Source of the DNA: Periplaneta americana
Lineage: Eukaryota > Arthropoda > Insecta > Blattodea > Blattidae
Direction: 5' to 3'
Length of the DNA: 64,000 nt
NCBI RefSeq assembly: GCF_040183065.1
Contig: NC_091120.1
Coordinates: 171,775,988-171,839,987 of the forward strand
Each line of letters opens with the position of its first letter. The stretch's first letter is position 1. Positions 39,440 through 51,689 of the stretch are shown in pieces. The notes under the pieces are model-generated. The model saw only the letters and a program-made list of their open reading frames with translations. It did no database searches and was not told where the DNA came from. A program made the translations under genes and the position numbers.

Positions 39440-40500
39440 ATAACCTCGGCAGTTACAAGCGTCGTTAAATAGAACATAATTTACAATTTTTATCACAGCG
39501 GTTTTTTCGAAACTGTCACAGTTAGGAGCTGTGACAGCAAAACGCTATCACACCCTACCTTTACCTGAAATACCTGATCTCAAACAGCAGCTCCGAAATA
39601 ATAGTTTAAAAAATGAATTGTGGGCCGGAAGGTCTGATTTTAAAATTTGTAGATTAGACTCTTTCGAAAGGAAAATAAAGCCGTTGATTCCATGTTGTAG
39701 ATTTTACTACACGTAAAATAATCCTGAAAAATTCTTTGTAATTCCTCTTACTGCTTGTTATTTCCCTTATCTATCATCCTATAACCTGGGATAAAGGATT
39801 TCTTATTTCAGGTGTCCTTCTTCAGAAATTAAATTTGCATTGTTAGACCAGCAGAGTCCAGGAAGACGTTAGCTACCGACTCATTTTTTTTTTCTAATTA
39901 GAGATAGAATTAGTTCCTCACACCGATATAAATAGTGACTATACGCTACTGGCACAGGAAATGCCTTTATTTAGGTTCCAAATATGGGGTGTTTCCTGAA
40001 CTCGCCATTTATTGTGGTCTCATGTCATTACGTGAATAACAAAAGTTGCCTGGCAGTGGGAGTATCACAGCCAGACTACAGAATCTGAGACGTAAAAGTG
40101 ATGCAAGTTTCATGGATATCTGCAGCAAGTTGAGCAGGAAGGAATGTACAGTATTTTGGACTGCCTTATCCATAGTCAGTTCGAGTTTATACCTCTCTAC
40201 AATGATATTAATTGATTTTGATATTATCATTAGGTTGCTTGTAAATTATAAAAAGCTCAATGGTGTTCTTTCACTTGTTTGTCCTGTTTTGATCCTCCTC
40301 TTGTTTACGTTTTTATTCGGGAAGGTTATTTAGTTCGGAATAACTTATTCAAGATGAACAAATCTTTTTTCCTTATGTCCCACATGATAGAAATCATTTT
40401 GGCATTACTGTATATTGTTACTGATTTAGGCAAATGTTTCTAATATAAAAAATTAGTCCCAAATAATCAGTTTTACTTATCTATGCTACTTTATAATGTA
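39440..40500. other. No gene supported
   Basis: Short ORFs at 39531-39716 and 40046-40333 have no domain I recognise; the latter ends in two hydrophobic stretches. Confidence 0.35.
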
Positions 40501-40502
40501 TG

Positions 40503-41055
<553 letters not shown>

Positions 41056-41695
41056 ATGATCTTTCAATTAAAAATATTTAAACTAGTAGATGAAATCCGA
41101 ATATAGGCTTACAGTAATACATGGAAACAACATAGAAGGTGCACTTGACAAGTTCATGGCCTGACACATAGATGGCATTGAAAACTTGTCAACAATGCCA
41201 TTGTTAGCGGCCATTTTACATTAGTTCAAGCACGAAAAATCATAATTTTTTGTTGACTACATTTTGTATAGTTTAATTTTGAAGTTAGTGCGCCGAACAG
41301 ATTGATAAAAATGGAAATATTGAGTTTCATGCTGACATTAAATATTTCGTAAAAAAGGGAATGAGTCCAACAGAAATTAAAGCACACAAGGATGCTACAC
41401 TGCTGCATTCCGCTCCAGCGTTTTCGACCATGAAAAAATGGGCGACACTAAGTGTGTCTTCTTGGTGTCACTTGTGAAGTTCAGACCGTCTTCGGACAGT
41501 TGACTAAACAACTATTCAAACATGATCGAGAGTGTGGAAGACGACCCCCCGCAATGGACATCCAGTGAGAAATTAGCAAGGTTATGCGTATCTCAATTGA
41601 ACGGGTGCGGTACATCTTAGTCAATGTCTTCGCAAGGTGGGTTTCACGTTTTTTAACACCAGAACAAAGACACGTCCGATGTCAAATTTCGAAAG

Positions 41696-41968
41696 CCACC
41701 GACGTAGCTCAGTCAGCTGAGGCGCTTTCCTGCCGATCCAGACTTGCGCTCGGGCGTGAGTTTGATTCCCGCTTGGACTGATTACCTGGTTGGGTTTTTT
41801 CCGGGGTTTCCCCCAACCGTAAGGCAAATGTCAAGCAATATATGGCGAATCTTCCGCCTCATCTCGTCAAATACCATCTCGCTATCACCAATCGACGCTA
41901 AATAACCTAGTAGTTTGTACAGTGTTGTTAAATAATCAAGTAAACATATACCGGTATTAGAAAATGTA
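41696..41968 (+). mobile_element. tRNA-derived SINE family A2
   Basis: Head GACGTAGCTCAGTCAGCTGA with B box GAGTTTGATTCCCGC, body TTACCTGGTTGGGTTTTTTC, end GACGCTAAATAACC. Imperfect TSDs AAATTTCGAAAG (41684-41695) and AAATTTCTAAGG (41969-41980). Same subfamily as 53893-54150. Confidence 0.85.
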
Positions 41969-42161
41969 AAATTTCTAAGGATTGTATGGCTGGATTCGAG
42001 AAAAATACGCCTGATTTTTTCAGGCGGTTTGTAACCACTGATGAAATCCGGATCCGCTACTACATGACTGACTATCTAGCAAAAGAGAGAACAATAACCA
42101 GAGAATATTATTAAAATCTCCTGCATCAAATGAAAGGTAAAATTCGCGAGAAGAAGCCGGG

Positions 42162-42586
42162 ACCGAGCGGGCTAGCGGCGTGGTAGAGGGCTGGCCTCGC
42201 ATTCGGGAGGTCCGGGGGTTCGATCCCAGGGGCCGGCAATCCTAACTGAGGTTTTCCATGGTTTCCTCGGTTATTTCCAGGCAAATGCCGGGATTGTACC
42301 TCTTGAAAGTCCGGCCATGGACGGCGATCCTTACCTTAATCCTTTCATATGTGTGAGTGAATGATGTGTAATGTCTTAAATGTTTGTGTTGTATCGGAGG
42401 TGGCCCTGGCATTGAGCTGATCCCTTATCCGGGGAGGCCCTCCATGTCGTTATGTGGTCAAAAAAGTATGTATGTGATCCATAGCTTAATACCTCTCCCG
42501 ACAGGTCGCGGCCCTGTAAGGCCCGGGTGGCGTGGGTCGTGTAAATGTACCTAGAAGGGAGAGGTTAAACTGAAAGAAAGAAAGAA
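42162..42586 (+). mobile_element. tRNA-derived SINE family D, 425 bp
   Basis: Head GAGCGGGCTAGCGGCGTGGT with B box GGGGGTTCGATCCC, long body with CCTCCATGTCGTTATGTGGT, tail (GAAA)n. Exact 10-bp TSDs AGAAGCCGGG (42152-42161 and 42587-42596). Confidence 0.92.
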
Positions 42587-42972
42587 AGAAGCCGGGTATG
42601 GCCAAGAAGAAAGTGTTGTGTCGTCACGACAATGCACCTGCTCACACGTCTACAATCGCGGTTGCTAAACTACACGAACTACAGTTATATAATTGTTGCC
42701 GCACCCTCACCAGATCTTGCAGCCGTCAGACTTCTTTCAAAGCTGAAAACCCACTTTGCTGGGAAGAAATTTTTTGTCAAATGAAGAGATTATCGCAGCA
42801 GCAGAAGGCCTCTAGGAATCTGTGTACAAGGAGGATATAGCAGCACGGTGGACCAAGTGTGTGAATCTCAGTGGGGGGGGGGGGTTATGTTGAGAAATAA
42901 AGCTTGTTGCAGAATAACCCTAGTTTAATTTCTGTGTCAGACTATGAACTTTCCAAACAACCCTCTTATATA

Positions 42973-43622
42973 CAGGGTATTGCAAAATTCGATACTCAAA
43001 CTTCTAGGGATGATGGAGGGGCCCAAAACAGAGATTTTTTTTGTTATATAACCATAGGTCGGAAAGCAATAGTTACGTCAGTCGTCACCTTCGAACGCAA
43101 ACATTGAGAGTGTAGTAACCATTTAAAATGGTTTTGGTGACTTTTTTTACAGGTATTGTTCAAATGTGCGCCTCCTGCTTCAATACATGATGTACAACGA
43201 CGTGATAATGCGCCTCTCATACGTTTAAATACTCCATGTTGATGTTGTAAGTGATCGGCAGCTACAAGAATCCGGGCAAAGAGGTCCTCCTCTGACACAA
43301 TTGGCGTTTCGTACACTAAACCTTTAAATGTCCCCACACAAAAAAATCGAGTGAGAGGTCAGGAGAAGGAGCAGGCCATGCAATGGGCCCACCCCGGCCA
43401 ATCCAACGTTCACTGAATATGCCACGTAAAAGCTGTGTGCAGTCTGCTAATTGTGACGTGTTTGTGATGCGCAGAGATGCTTGTTTCTACTCAGCGATGC
43501 GTTCGAAGGTGACGACTGACGTAACTATTGCTTTCCGACCTATGGATTATTTAACGAAAAGTCTTTGTTTTGGGCTCCTCTACCATCCCTAGAAGTTTGA
43601 GTATGGAGTTTTACAACACCTG
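42973..43622 (-). mobile_element. Mariner-type element, about 125-bp TIRs, TA target
   Basis: Left arm 42973-43100 and right arm 43495-43622 are inverted copies (ACTCAAACTTCTAGGGATG, CATAGGTCGGAAAGCAATAG, CGTCACCTTCGAACGC), flanked by TA. Minus strand encodes only the transposase C-terminus: GLVYETPIVSEEDLFARILV, then RMRGALSRRC and CIEAGGAHLNN, preceded by an SPDL motif. Internally deleted. Confidence 0.88.
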
Positions 43623-43635
43623 TATGTATCTAGGG

Positions 43636-43709
43636 CGTATGTATGTATGTATGTATGTATGTATGTATGTATGTATGTATGTATGTATGTATGTATGTAT
43701 GTATGTAGG
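43636..43709. repeat. (ATGT)n microsatellite
   Basis: About 18 units adjacent to the TA-flanked mariner end. Confidence 0.96.
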
Positions 43710-43769
43710 CCTACGTACCTTGTATTGTCTGTATTTTGACGCTACAATCTAGAAATGAAATTTAATCGG

Positions 43770-44635
43770 AGAAGGGAGATTTTTTTACACAATCCCTTTG
43801 ATACGCATTTAAACTGGAATAACCAAGTAACCCATATTATCAAAAAATGCTTTCCATACTACATTCCTTAAACAGCATTCGAAAATTTCTCCCGCAATAT
43901 CTCAAAAAAATACTAGTGGAAACACTAGTAATGCTGCACTTCGATTATTGTGATTTTCTACTGACTGACCACAATGTCAACCAGTCGCAAACATTACAAT
44001 GTGTTCATAATTCTTGTGTTCGCTTCGTCTGCGATGTCCGTCGCGCTGACCACATTATCCCATCCTTCCAAACTCTAAACTGGCTACGGCTTAACGAACG
44101 TAGAAATTTTCATTCTCTTGTTCTCCTTTTCCAAGTCCTTCATACCTCTACACCTACTTACCTTGCCTCCCGTTTCAGTTACCTGTCATCATATCATAAT
44201 CTCTTCACACGCACGCAAAATAGCCGCATACTAGCCATATCAACACATGAGACATCATCGTATTCATCATCATACATAATCTCGCTCTCGCGCTTGTGGA
44301 ATACCCTACCCAGTGATATCAGAGACTGTCGGAATTTAGTAGCGTTCAAAAGCAAACTTATTAAGCATTTTCTTACTGCGTAGAGTAGGTTTAATTTTTA
44401 CTTAGTTCATTTTAAAAAAATTCTCTCTTCTTAACTTTTACAATAAACTGTCTAGCTTTTATTAATCAGTTAATCTCTTAGTACTTTGATTCTTATTGTA
44501 TTTGTAAATTTAATATTGATTGTAATTATAATTGTAATTGTATTTTAATATTACAGTTGTAATCCCCTGGTAGAGGGGAAGAGAAGGCCTGATGGCCATA
44601 TCTCTATCAGGTTAAATAAATAAATTATATATACC
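43770..44635 (+). mobile_element. CR1-like LINE, RT C-terminus and complete 3' UTR
   Basis: Open frame 43847-44383: ILHSLNSIRKFLPQYLKKIL, MLHFDYCDFLLTD, LQCVHNSCVRFVCDVRR, LNWLRLNERRNFHSLVLLF, LSRLWNTLPSDIRDCRNLVA, ending FKSKLIKHFLTA. Upstream codons continue in frame to about 43775 (HLNWNNQVTHI). The 3' UTR carries CCCCTGGTAGAGGGGAAGAG and ends TTAAATAAATAAATT. 5'-truncated but without stops in the retained part, so fairly young. Confidence 0.9.
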
Positions 44636-45295
44636 ACATAAAATATTCAGTTTATGGTTAATGTTCATTTGAGAATAATTTTATTATTGTCCTCTATGTT
44701 CTGTTATGAATCGTTTTGTTCTCGAGGGTTAGTTCCCGGCAAAGAAAAAAATAATCCAAGGCCGAAACTAAATGGCATAGAGAGACTGTGATTTTCAAGG
44801 ATATGAGGCGTGGACTTCTTAATTTGTTTAGAAGGAATTGATTTTCTTTGTTTTAAAGTTCAAAGTTCCAGTGAAAGATAGATGGAAACGTTTCAGGGAA
44901 GTAGACAAATTCTAGACTGAACACTCCAAAGAAATGTACAAACAATAGCCTAATATACAGACTTCATTTGATACATACTAATTAGTGTCTGTCAGGTTAC
45001 ATACCCTGTTTCCTCCCGCGGGAATAGAATAATTTTGTAGCTGACCTGTGTATATGCCACACCCATTTCCGCAAAATATGTAGCGAAGGCCCTGTTTTAT
45101 GTCCATTTAAGTATGACAAGCACAATGAGGTATAATTAGAAGTCGTTTTATTTTCAACCCGAGACATACCTCTCTGTAGTATACACATAGTAGTCATGTG
45201 TTGATGTTCGGGAAATTATAAGAGTTACTTCATTTATTCAAAGAATTCCACCTTTTCAGCGTAAAAGTTTTGCTCTTACTTTTCAGAAATGTATT

Positions 45296-45459
45296 GTGTG
45301 GGGGGACGTCTGGCCGTGAAACGAACGAACCCTTGTTCAAATCCTGGTTGGTACAAGTTACTTGATTTTATTTGGGGTTTTCCCTCAAATAATTGAAGCA
45401 AAATTGCTGGGTAACTTTCGGCGGTGGACCTCGGACTTATTTCGCCATCGTTTATTTAC

Positions 45460-45460
<1 letters not shown>
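45296..45460 (+). mobile_element. Degenerate SINE family A1
   Basis: GGTTGGTACAAGTTACTTGA, GGGGTTTTCCCTCAAATAAT, GCTGGGTAACTTTCGGCGG match the A1 body. Followed by (ATC)n at 45461-45494. Confidence 0.7.
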
Positions 45461-45495
<35 letters not shown>

Positions 45496-45667
45496 TACGA
45501 TAGCCCGGGTTAAGTTCACAATGCGACGTGCTGTACTTGTACAAGAGCGCGGCCGTTCGACTATAAGTATAATTCACAGAACAGGAGTGGTAAGCACAAT
45601 GAGCCTCAGGCTGCGGTGTAAACCTTCGAGTCCCCCCTCAATAAAAGAGAGAACAAAAAAAAAAGTC

Positions 45668-45895
45668 TGGAGACGCGCGGTAGCATCGCGGTTAAGGCGT
45701 TCCGCAACAAATCGGAAGGTCACAGGTTCGATTCCAGATGGGATCATGGATTTTCTCCTCGTTTCACGCAGGTGATCCGGGTTCGAGTTCCAGTTAGACT
45801 TGGAATTGTTTATTGAAAAATCCATTGACACTTGTGGGATGCAAGTTCGCAATTGAGGTTTTTCTCGGGGTTCTCCTGTTTCCATATGTTATCAT
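45668..45895 (+). mobile_element. tRNA-derived SINE (unassigned family)
   Basis: Head GGTAGCATCGCGGTTAAGGC with B box GGTTCGATTCC (about 45672-45745). Downstream body has a second GGGTTCGAGTTCC and GAGGTTTTTCTCGGGGTTC, an A1-like 3' part. Confidence 0.6.
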
Positions 45896-46052
45896 CATTC
45901 CATCTGATGTAGCAGTTTAATATCTACATGCTGACGAAGACACATAAACCAGTGTCGGAACGGTAGCGTCCGTTGTGCGAAGCTGAGTCACAAAGTAACC
46001 TTAATATATAAATAAAAAATCAGGTTCACATAGTAGATCGTAGTACTACATT

Positions 46053-46055
<3 letters not shown>

Positions 46056-46101
<46 letters not shown>
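46056..46101. repeat. (AT)n microsatellite
   Basis: About 22 units. Confidence 0.95.
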
Positions 46102-46103
<2 letters not shown>

Positions 46104-46136
46104 CTTTTTGACTCTTGCTCGTATAAGGTACAGTAG

Positions 46137-46261
46137 TAAAGGTAAAAGGTAAAGGTATCCCCGTAACATGCCATGAAGGCACTTGGGGGGCATGGAGGTA
46201 GAGCCCCATGCTTTCCATGACCTCGGCACTAGAATGAGGTGGTGTGGTCGGCACCACGCTC
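46137..46261 (-). mobile_element. SINE family E, 5'-truncated
   Basis: 15-bp TSDs TATAAGGTACAGTAG (46122-46136 and 46262-46276). Tail in minus orientation is (TTTACC)n; body CATGACCTCGGCACTAGAAT. Inserted exactly into the left terminus of P4. Confidence 0.88.
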
Positions 46262-46267
46262 TATAAG

Positions 46268-46658
46268 GTACAGTAGTGGCAAAAAAAACCGGACCGACCC
46301 TTGTAGCTGATTTCAGAGCCTTGTTCACCCAGAGCACGATAGACTGGTAACTAAGACTATCGTGGTTCGAATCCTGCCTGGGAAGGAAACTTTTTTTTGT
46401 TCATTATTCAAATTTATTCCCAGTACTTTTCGATTGCTGGTAAAATTCATGTTCTGGGAATAATAAGTTAATTAAGTAGTAAACTATCGCTGCAATCGAA
46501 AAGTAGGGAATAAATTTGAATAAGGAACAAAATGTTTCCTTCCCAGGCAGGACTCGAACCACGAAAGTCTTAGTTACCAGTCTATCGTGCTCTGGAGTGA
46601 ACAAGGCTCTGAAATCAGCTACAAGGGTCGGTCTGCTTTTTTTTTGCCACTACTGTAC
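46268..46658. repeat. tRNA-box-bearing palindrome P4
   Basis: Arms 46268-46436 and 46493-46658 are inverted copies, over 90% identical by eye, around a 56-bp spacer. Each arm: GTACAGTAGTGGC, poly-A, GACCGACCCTTGTAGCTGAT, AGAGCACGATAGACTGGTAA, a B box GGTTCGAATCC, CTGCCTGGGAAGGAAAC. Confidence 0.88.
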
Positions 46659-46805
46659 ATTACCCTCTTTTTTTATATAATTTTAGCATTTAAAGTTTTT
46701 AAGTTCTTATGAAGTTTTAGATTGTATTATTTTCTGTAATGAAATTGTCTAATTGTCCACTTTATCATATAAATTAAACAATGCACTCCCTTTATCGGGG
46801 TTAAT

Positions 46806-46985
46806 CATCCACCGCTATGGAGTAACAGCATATCTAACCGTAAATTAACGGGCCCGGATTCAAATCCTGGTTGGGACAAGTTACCTGGTTGAGGTTTTTC
46901 GAGGTTTTCCTCAGCTAGTTGAAGCAGAATTACTGGATAACTTTCGGTGCTGGACTTCGGACTCATTTCGCCATCATAACTACAC
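46806..46985 (+). mobile_element. SINE family A1, diverged
   Basis: TATGGAGTAACAGCATATCT, GGATTCAAATCCTGG, TTACCTGGTTGAGGTTTTTC, TTTCGGTGCTGGACTTCGGA. Lacks the GACGCTAAATAACC end. Confidence 0.78.
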
Positions 46986-47607
46986 TTCCGAGCTTGGTAC
47001 CCTTGGGATGTGGTCATAAGTTGCTGGTGGTAGTGCTATGTATCGTAGCTCTCTCCTGGGTTCGTAGGACCGTAGCTGAAGTTCCGTGGTACTACAATGG
47101 GTCGTCCAAGTGATCTACGTGCGAGTGCAGTCTCCAGTTCGTGCCTCTCCTGAAGTTGTACTAATTGATCGAGGTTAATCAATGGGAAGAGTTGCAAAGA
47201 TTTAAAAAAGGACACGGATGCTTGAATTTAATAATAAATTTACTACTATTCCATAATCTGCTTCCAGCTTTAGTTTGCCTTATTGAATGTTCCAACCCCT
47301 CTTAATTTTTATTTCGTTGTTAGAGTAGTTTCCTCCGTTTTCCAGTCATGATAAAATACATAGAATCAGAACTGCTATCCCTAAAGAATGAAAGAAAGCA
47401 ACAAATCCAGCTTTCACCAGGTGCAGCTATCGGGTGTTACTTATCTGTCAGATGTACCGATAAGAATGGATATGGTGCTTAAGTTGTAAGTAAATTTTGA
47501 TAGGCGCTTATCATTAACTAAATGCAACTGGTGTTTTATTGCTTCGTAAGCCCTACCGCTCGCATTGCAAAAGAAAACCACGATTAACCTCCAAACAATA
47601 ATCCACG

Positions 47608-47611
47608 AACG

Positions 47612-47676
<65 letters not shown>

Positions 47677-47690
47677 TAATAATAACTCAT
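47608..47690. repeat. (AAT)n microsatellite
   Basis: About 27 AAT units with one interruption. A second run lies at 48957-48990. Confidence 0.96.
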
Positions 47691-47727
47691 CACACGTATT
47701 ATCTATATATTTTTATTTTAATTTGTT

Positions 47728-48674
47728 ACGGCCTTCAGATATGGAGGGTAGCTGCGAATATATTAAAATAAGCAGTCGCGGACAGCCGATAACGGGTGAT
47801 CCTTTAGCTTGGGCGTTGGGCGAAAGGCTGACGACACATCACCCTAAAAAAAAACAGCTTGTTATGAAACCCCAAAATAAGTATATTACCGGTTCTGTAT
47901 GATTGTGAAACTTGGACGTTCACTTTGAGAGAGGAATTGAGGTTAAAGGTGTTTGAGAATAAGATGCTTAGGAAAATATTTGGGGCTAAGAGAGATGAAG
48001 TTACAGGAAAAAGGAGAAAGTTACACAACGCAGAACTGCACGCATTGTATTCTTGACCTGACATAATTAGAGGAACATTAAATCCAGACATTTGAGATGG
48101 ATAGAGCATGTAGCACGTATGAGCGAAACCAAAAATGCATATAAAGTGTTAGTTGGAAAGCCGGAGGGAAAAAGACCTTTGGGGAGGTCGAGACGTAGAT
48201 GGGAGGATATTAAAATAGATTTGAGGGAGGTGGATATGATGGTAGAGGCTGAATTAATCTCGTTCAGGATAGGGACCGATGGCGGGCTCATGTGAGGGCG
48301 GCAGTGAACTTCCGGGTTCCTTCAAAGTCATAAGTAAGTAAGTGTTGTGTAAACCAGTGTACATAATTTATCTTGATTGCTTATAATTTACCTTTTTTAC
48401 CGATCTACGTTACAGCAGATGCTGTAATCGTTTCATAAAATATTATTTAGTTTGCTCTTAGTGTTGTATTTTTTGTTGCAATGCCACATAGGCTAAATAA
48501 TTTATTTTACTACCATAACAAAAAGTAAGAGTTTTTTCAAACAGTTTTGCGTATTAAAAGTAGGCCTTTCTGAACATCGTGAAATAGAGTTACTTTATCG
48601 TACACGTCGTGGCCTGTTCTATTATATAGAGTGGATAAATATATTCGCAGCTACCCTCCATATCTGGAGGCCGT
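47728..48674. mobile_element. TIR element containing an RTE fragment
   Basis: 37-bp inverted repeats 47728-47764 (ACGGCCTTCAGATATGGAGG..) and 48638-48674 bound the segment. The interior is mostly the RTE fragment at 47865-48335. No TSD established. Confidence 0.7.
47865..48335 (+). mobile_element. RTE-like LINE 3' end
   Basis: VLYDCETWTFTLREELRLKV, FENKMLRKIFGAKRDEVTGK, then in another frame RWIEHVARMSETKNAYKVLV, GKPEGKRPLGRSRRRWEDIK, ending VNFRVPSKS-like residues and an (AAGT)n tail at 48330-48342. Confidence 0.85.
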
Positions 48675-48955
48675 CTCTATCCGCAACCTGAGGACACGCC
48701 ATGCCGTGGCCTCTCTATATTTACCTCCCCTATATCCCTAAGTAACGCGTCCATTACTGCTGTATGTTATATGAATAGGGATGTTCTCATTTATTGTAAT
48801 ATCAATTAATCAACCAATTATACACACAATAAAATTGTAACAACATGCTGTCATCTTGAAAACTGCCAAATTGGATACGACTTCGAAATATCAAATGAAA
48901 ATGAGATCGTATGACCACTTTAAATGGTGGCAAAACCAGTTCAATTCGTGTAGAA

Positions 48956-48989
<34 letters not shown>

Positions 48990-48991
<2 letters not shown>

Positions 48992-49318
48992 CCGTGGCGC
49001 TACAGCCCGTGAAGGTCCCAAACCGACCAGCCAGCTGCTGGCCTCACTCCGACATGCCGAAGCAGAGGTGGACGATCATCCAACCAGAATGGAGGTATCA
49101 TGTGGTTAGCACGATGATCCCCCCAGCCGTTATAGCTGGATTTCGCTACCTATCGTAGCTCCCCAAGTGCATCACGATGCTGGGTGGTCACCGGTCCCAT
49201 ACACTGGCCGAAATTTCATGAGAAAATTTCTTCCCCCCCATGAGGACTCGAACCAGCGCGCATTCCGTAACGCGAGTCCTAGGCAGGATGCCTTAGACCA
49301 CGACGCCACGGCGGGGAC
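48990..49318 (-). mobile_element. tRNA-derived SINE family B, complete
   Basis: Minus strand from 49318: CGCCGTGGCGTCGTGGTCTA, TTACGGAATGCGCGCTGG with B box GGTTCGAGTCC, body TAGCGAAATCCAGCTATAAC and CAGCTGGCTGGTCGGTTTGG, tail (ATT)n at 48957-48990. Confidence 0.82.
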
Positions 49319-50049
49319 TCGTGTAGAAAATATGTAGCGGAAAGCCGATGCTCTGTCCGTCCGGATAACTGCACGTCAGAATAACTATCATATTAACGTA
49401 AGAAGTGTTTAGCATGTATTCCAGTGGTGAGAAGTTCGGTTTCCCCAATCTCATACCTGGCTTCGTCAACGGAAGCCATTACTCCATCCTGAAGACTTGA
49501 TATGAATAATTCGATTTCAGAAGGCTCTTCGACGCCATTGGTTTGAGATAGAAATCATCAAAAGCATTGCGAGACATGTAGATTGACGTAAGCTGTTTTG
49601 GATTCGACGTATATCGATCAAGACTTGGAAACTTTAATAATTTAATTTGCAATCTCTGCACAGATTCCGACGTCATCGTAGGAAGTACGTTGAGAAGACT
49701 TGCGTGTCTGGAAAGCCGGCTCGGTTTCAAAGAATTTTTTTACAATGGGATTGCCGAATTACATGAGGGTGGTCTCGAATATTAAGTTATAGTGATATCA
49801 ATCGAACTCAGGTCCATACTACTCAGAAGTCCAGGGTCAAGCAGATGTGATGTACCCAGTGGATAAGACTTGGCTTCGGCCGTGGAATATATTTTCGCAA
49901 AGGACATGGATGAGTGTTTGTCTGTTATATGATGTCTCTGTTCACTCACGAACGGAGATCTCGAACGGAAAACGCGAGATTTGTATGAAATTTATACCAG
50001 GATTACAGGACTTGAAGAGTATATGCCCTCTCCAAGACCGTATTTTTTA

Positions 50050-51030
50050 TGGGTTCATTCATTCATAGTGTTCTGCCCAAGGACAGGTCTTTCACTGCTA
50101 ACCCATATTTCTCCAATCGTTCCTATTTTCCTCCTTCTTCTTACAAGCAAACCTTCTGATGGGGGCAGATAAAAAAGTTATTTTTTTTTTCTTCCACCAT
50201 GTTAATGAAGTCAAAAGAAGTGCTTATACAAATTTTGGTCACTCGACTGCAATTACGAGGCCGTCCAGAAAGTGATTTTCCCTGGGTCCGTTTATAGAAA
50301 AAAACACAATTGTATGGAAATATTTATTGAAACAGATACAGCAATTATTGCGCTATTTGTCAACATACCCCCCCACTGGAATTGAGACTTTTGTCATACC
50401 ATGGGATCAATTTTTGTGTCGTAGAAGTCAGCCGCCTCAGATCGGACTGCGTCTGCACCTCTCTCTGTCGATCCCATGATATGAGAAATGTCTCAATTTC
50501 GGTGGAAAATATGTTGAAAAATAGCTCAATAATTGTCTGTTCCAATAAATTTGTCCAATGATATTGTGTTTTTTTTTTCTGTTAACAGCCCCTGGCAGAC
50601 TTATTTTTTTACGGCTCTTGTAATTACGGTCGAGTGGCCAAAATTTGTATTGTGGTGGAAGGAAAAAATTTAACTTTTTTATCTGCCCCCATCAGAACGT
50701 TTGCTTGTTAATCTCCAATATGATCCATATATCTTAATGTCGTCTATAATCTGATAGCTTCTTCTGCTCGTAACATCTCCCGTTCACCTTTCCTTCCAGT
50801 GCATCCTTCAGTAGGCAGTTTCTTCTCAACCAATGACCCAGTCAGTTCCTTTTTCTCTTTCTTATCAGTTTCAACATCATTCTTTCTTCACCCATTCTTC
50901 AAATGCTTCTAGTCGTTTCTCTTCACTTCGTCGTAATGTCCATGTTTCTGATCCATACAATGCCACACACCACACAAAGCACTTCACTAGGCGTATTTCA
51001 GTAGCGTGCATAGTTTTCGTGTAAATTTCA
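50050..51030 (-). mobile_element. RTE-like LINE fragment split by a foldback element
   Basis: Minus strand 51030-50711: EIRLVKCFVWCVALYGSETW, LRRSEEKRLEAFEEWVKKE, RNCLLKDALEGKVNGRCYEQ; after 50144-50707 it resumes at 50140-50050 with EKYG and the end of the ORF. Frameshifted. Confidence 0.75.
50144..50707. mobile_element. Foldback/MITE with TTA target, mariner-like core
   Basis: Arms 50144-50262 and about 50623-50707 are inverted (CAAGCAAACCTTCTGATGGG, CAGATAAAAAAGTTA, AATTTTGGTCACTCGAC). Flanked by TTA (50141-50143, 50708-50710). On the minus strand the core reads QKLIPWYDKSLNSSGG, like the C-terminus of mariner transposase. Confidence 0.78.
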
Positions 51031-51689
51031 TTTTAGAAACCTCTAAATTCAAGCCATTGCACGATGCGAGCCAAATGACGTCTTTGCAGATAGCAGCTCA
51101 CCTACCGAGACACACAGAGTTCGTTGACCTCTTACATCTGTATTACGAGTAGAGTGTGTTAACGGCGATGTTGCCGGACTGCTGAAACTTCAAACTTAAT
51201 TTTCTAATTAACAGTGCATTTAGTCACAAAACGTAATATATGTTTTCTATTCATTTACGCGTAGGCTACCCTATCGTCCTTTTCAATCTACAAGGTTATT
51301 TCACTTCCACCCTGCATAGTATAATGTTACTTTGTGCGCCCATATTGTTGCAAATCTTGGAGTCGAAAGGTGCCCGCCGGCCAGTACTGACAACTACTCA
51401 ATTTCCCGGATATGAGGGATTGCCGTGCAGCTTCTTATGTAACATCCTGCATGACAGTTTTACATAGAACCTTTACAAACTCGCGTAGCTGGAAGATTGG
51501 TCTTGTTCACAATGAGCGAGACTGTGAATTGACTAATAGGTAGGGTCGCCCTCTGGGCCCTCATTTACCTTCATCCGGTACTGTCCGTTCTCTGTCCTAG
51601 TAGAACACAGCGAAGGTATGATGAAATAATTTTACACTGCAATTATAGCAAGCGTTTGATGAGATAAAACAAATTTTCAAACCACTAAC

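Larger units (their letters stand above)
41270..42890 (+). pseudogene. Mariner transposase relic with three nested insertions
   Basis: HTH part EFHADIKYFVKKGMSPTEIK and STMKKW (about 41308-41445), then GRRPPAMDIQ and MRISIERVRYILVNVFARWV with FLTPEQRHVR (about 41535-41680), FFRRFVTTDEIRIRYY (about 42018-42065), and AKKKVLCRHDNAPAHTSTIA (42598-42660), the classical mariner second-Asp motif. Interrupted by a family C fragment (41447-41516), SINE A2 (41696-41968) and SINE D (42162-42586). Stops and frameshifts throughout. Confidence 0.85.

Noticed and set aside
45362..45775. 137-codon plus-strand ORF
   Set aside because: Runs through SINE A1, an (ATC)n repeat and a tRNA-like head.
49479..49730. 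83-codon minus-strand ORF (ends FRME)
   Set aside because: No recognisable family or partner exons; flanked by SINE and LINE debris.
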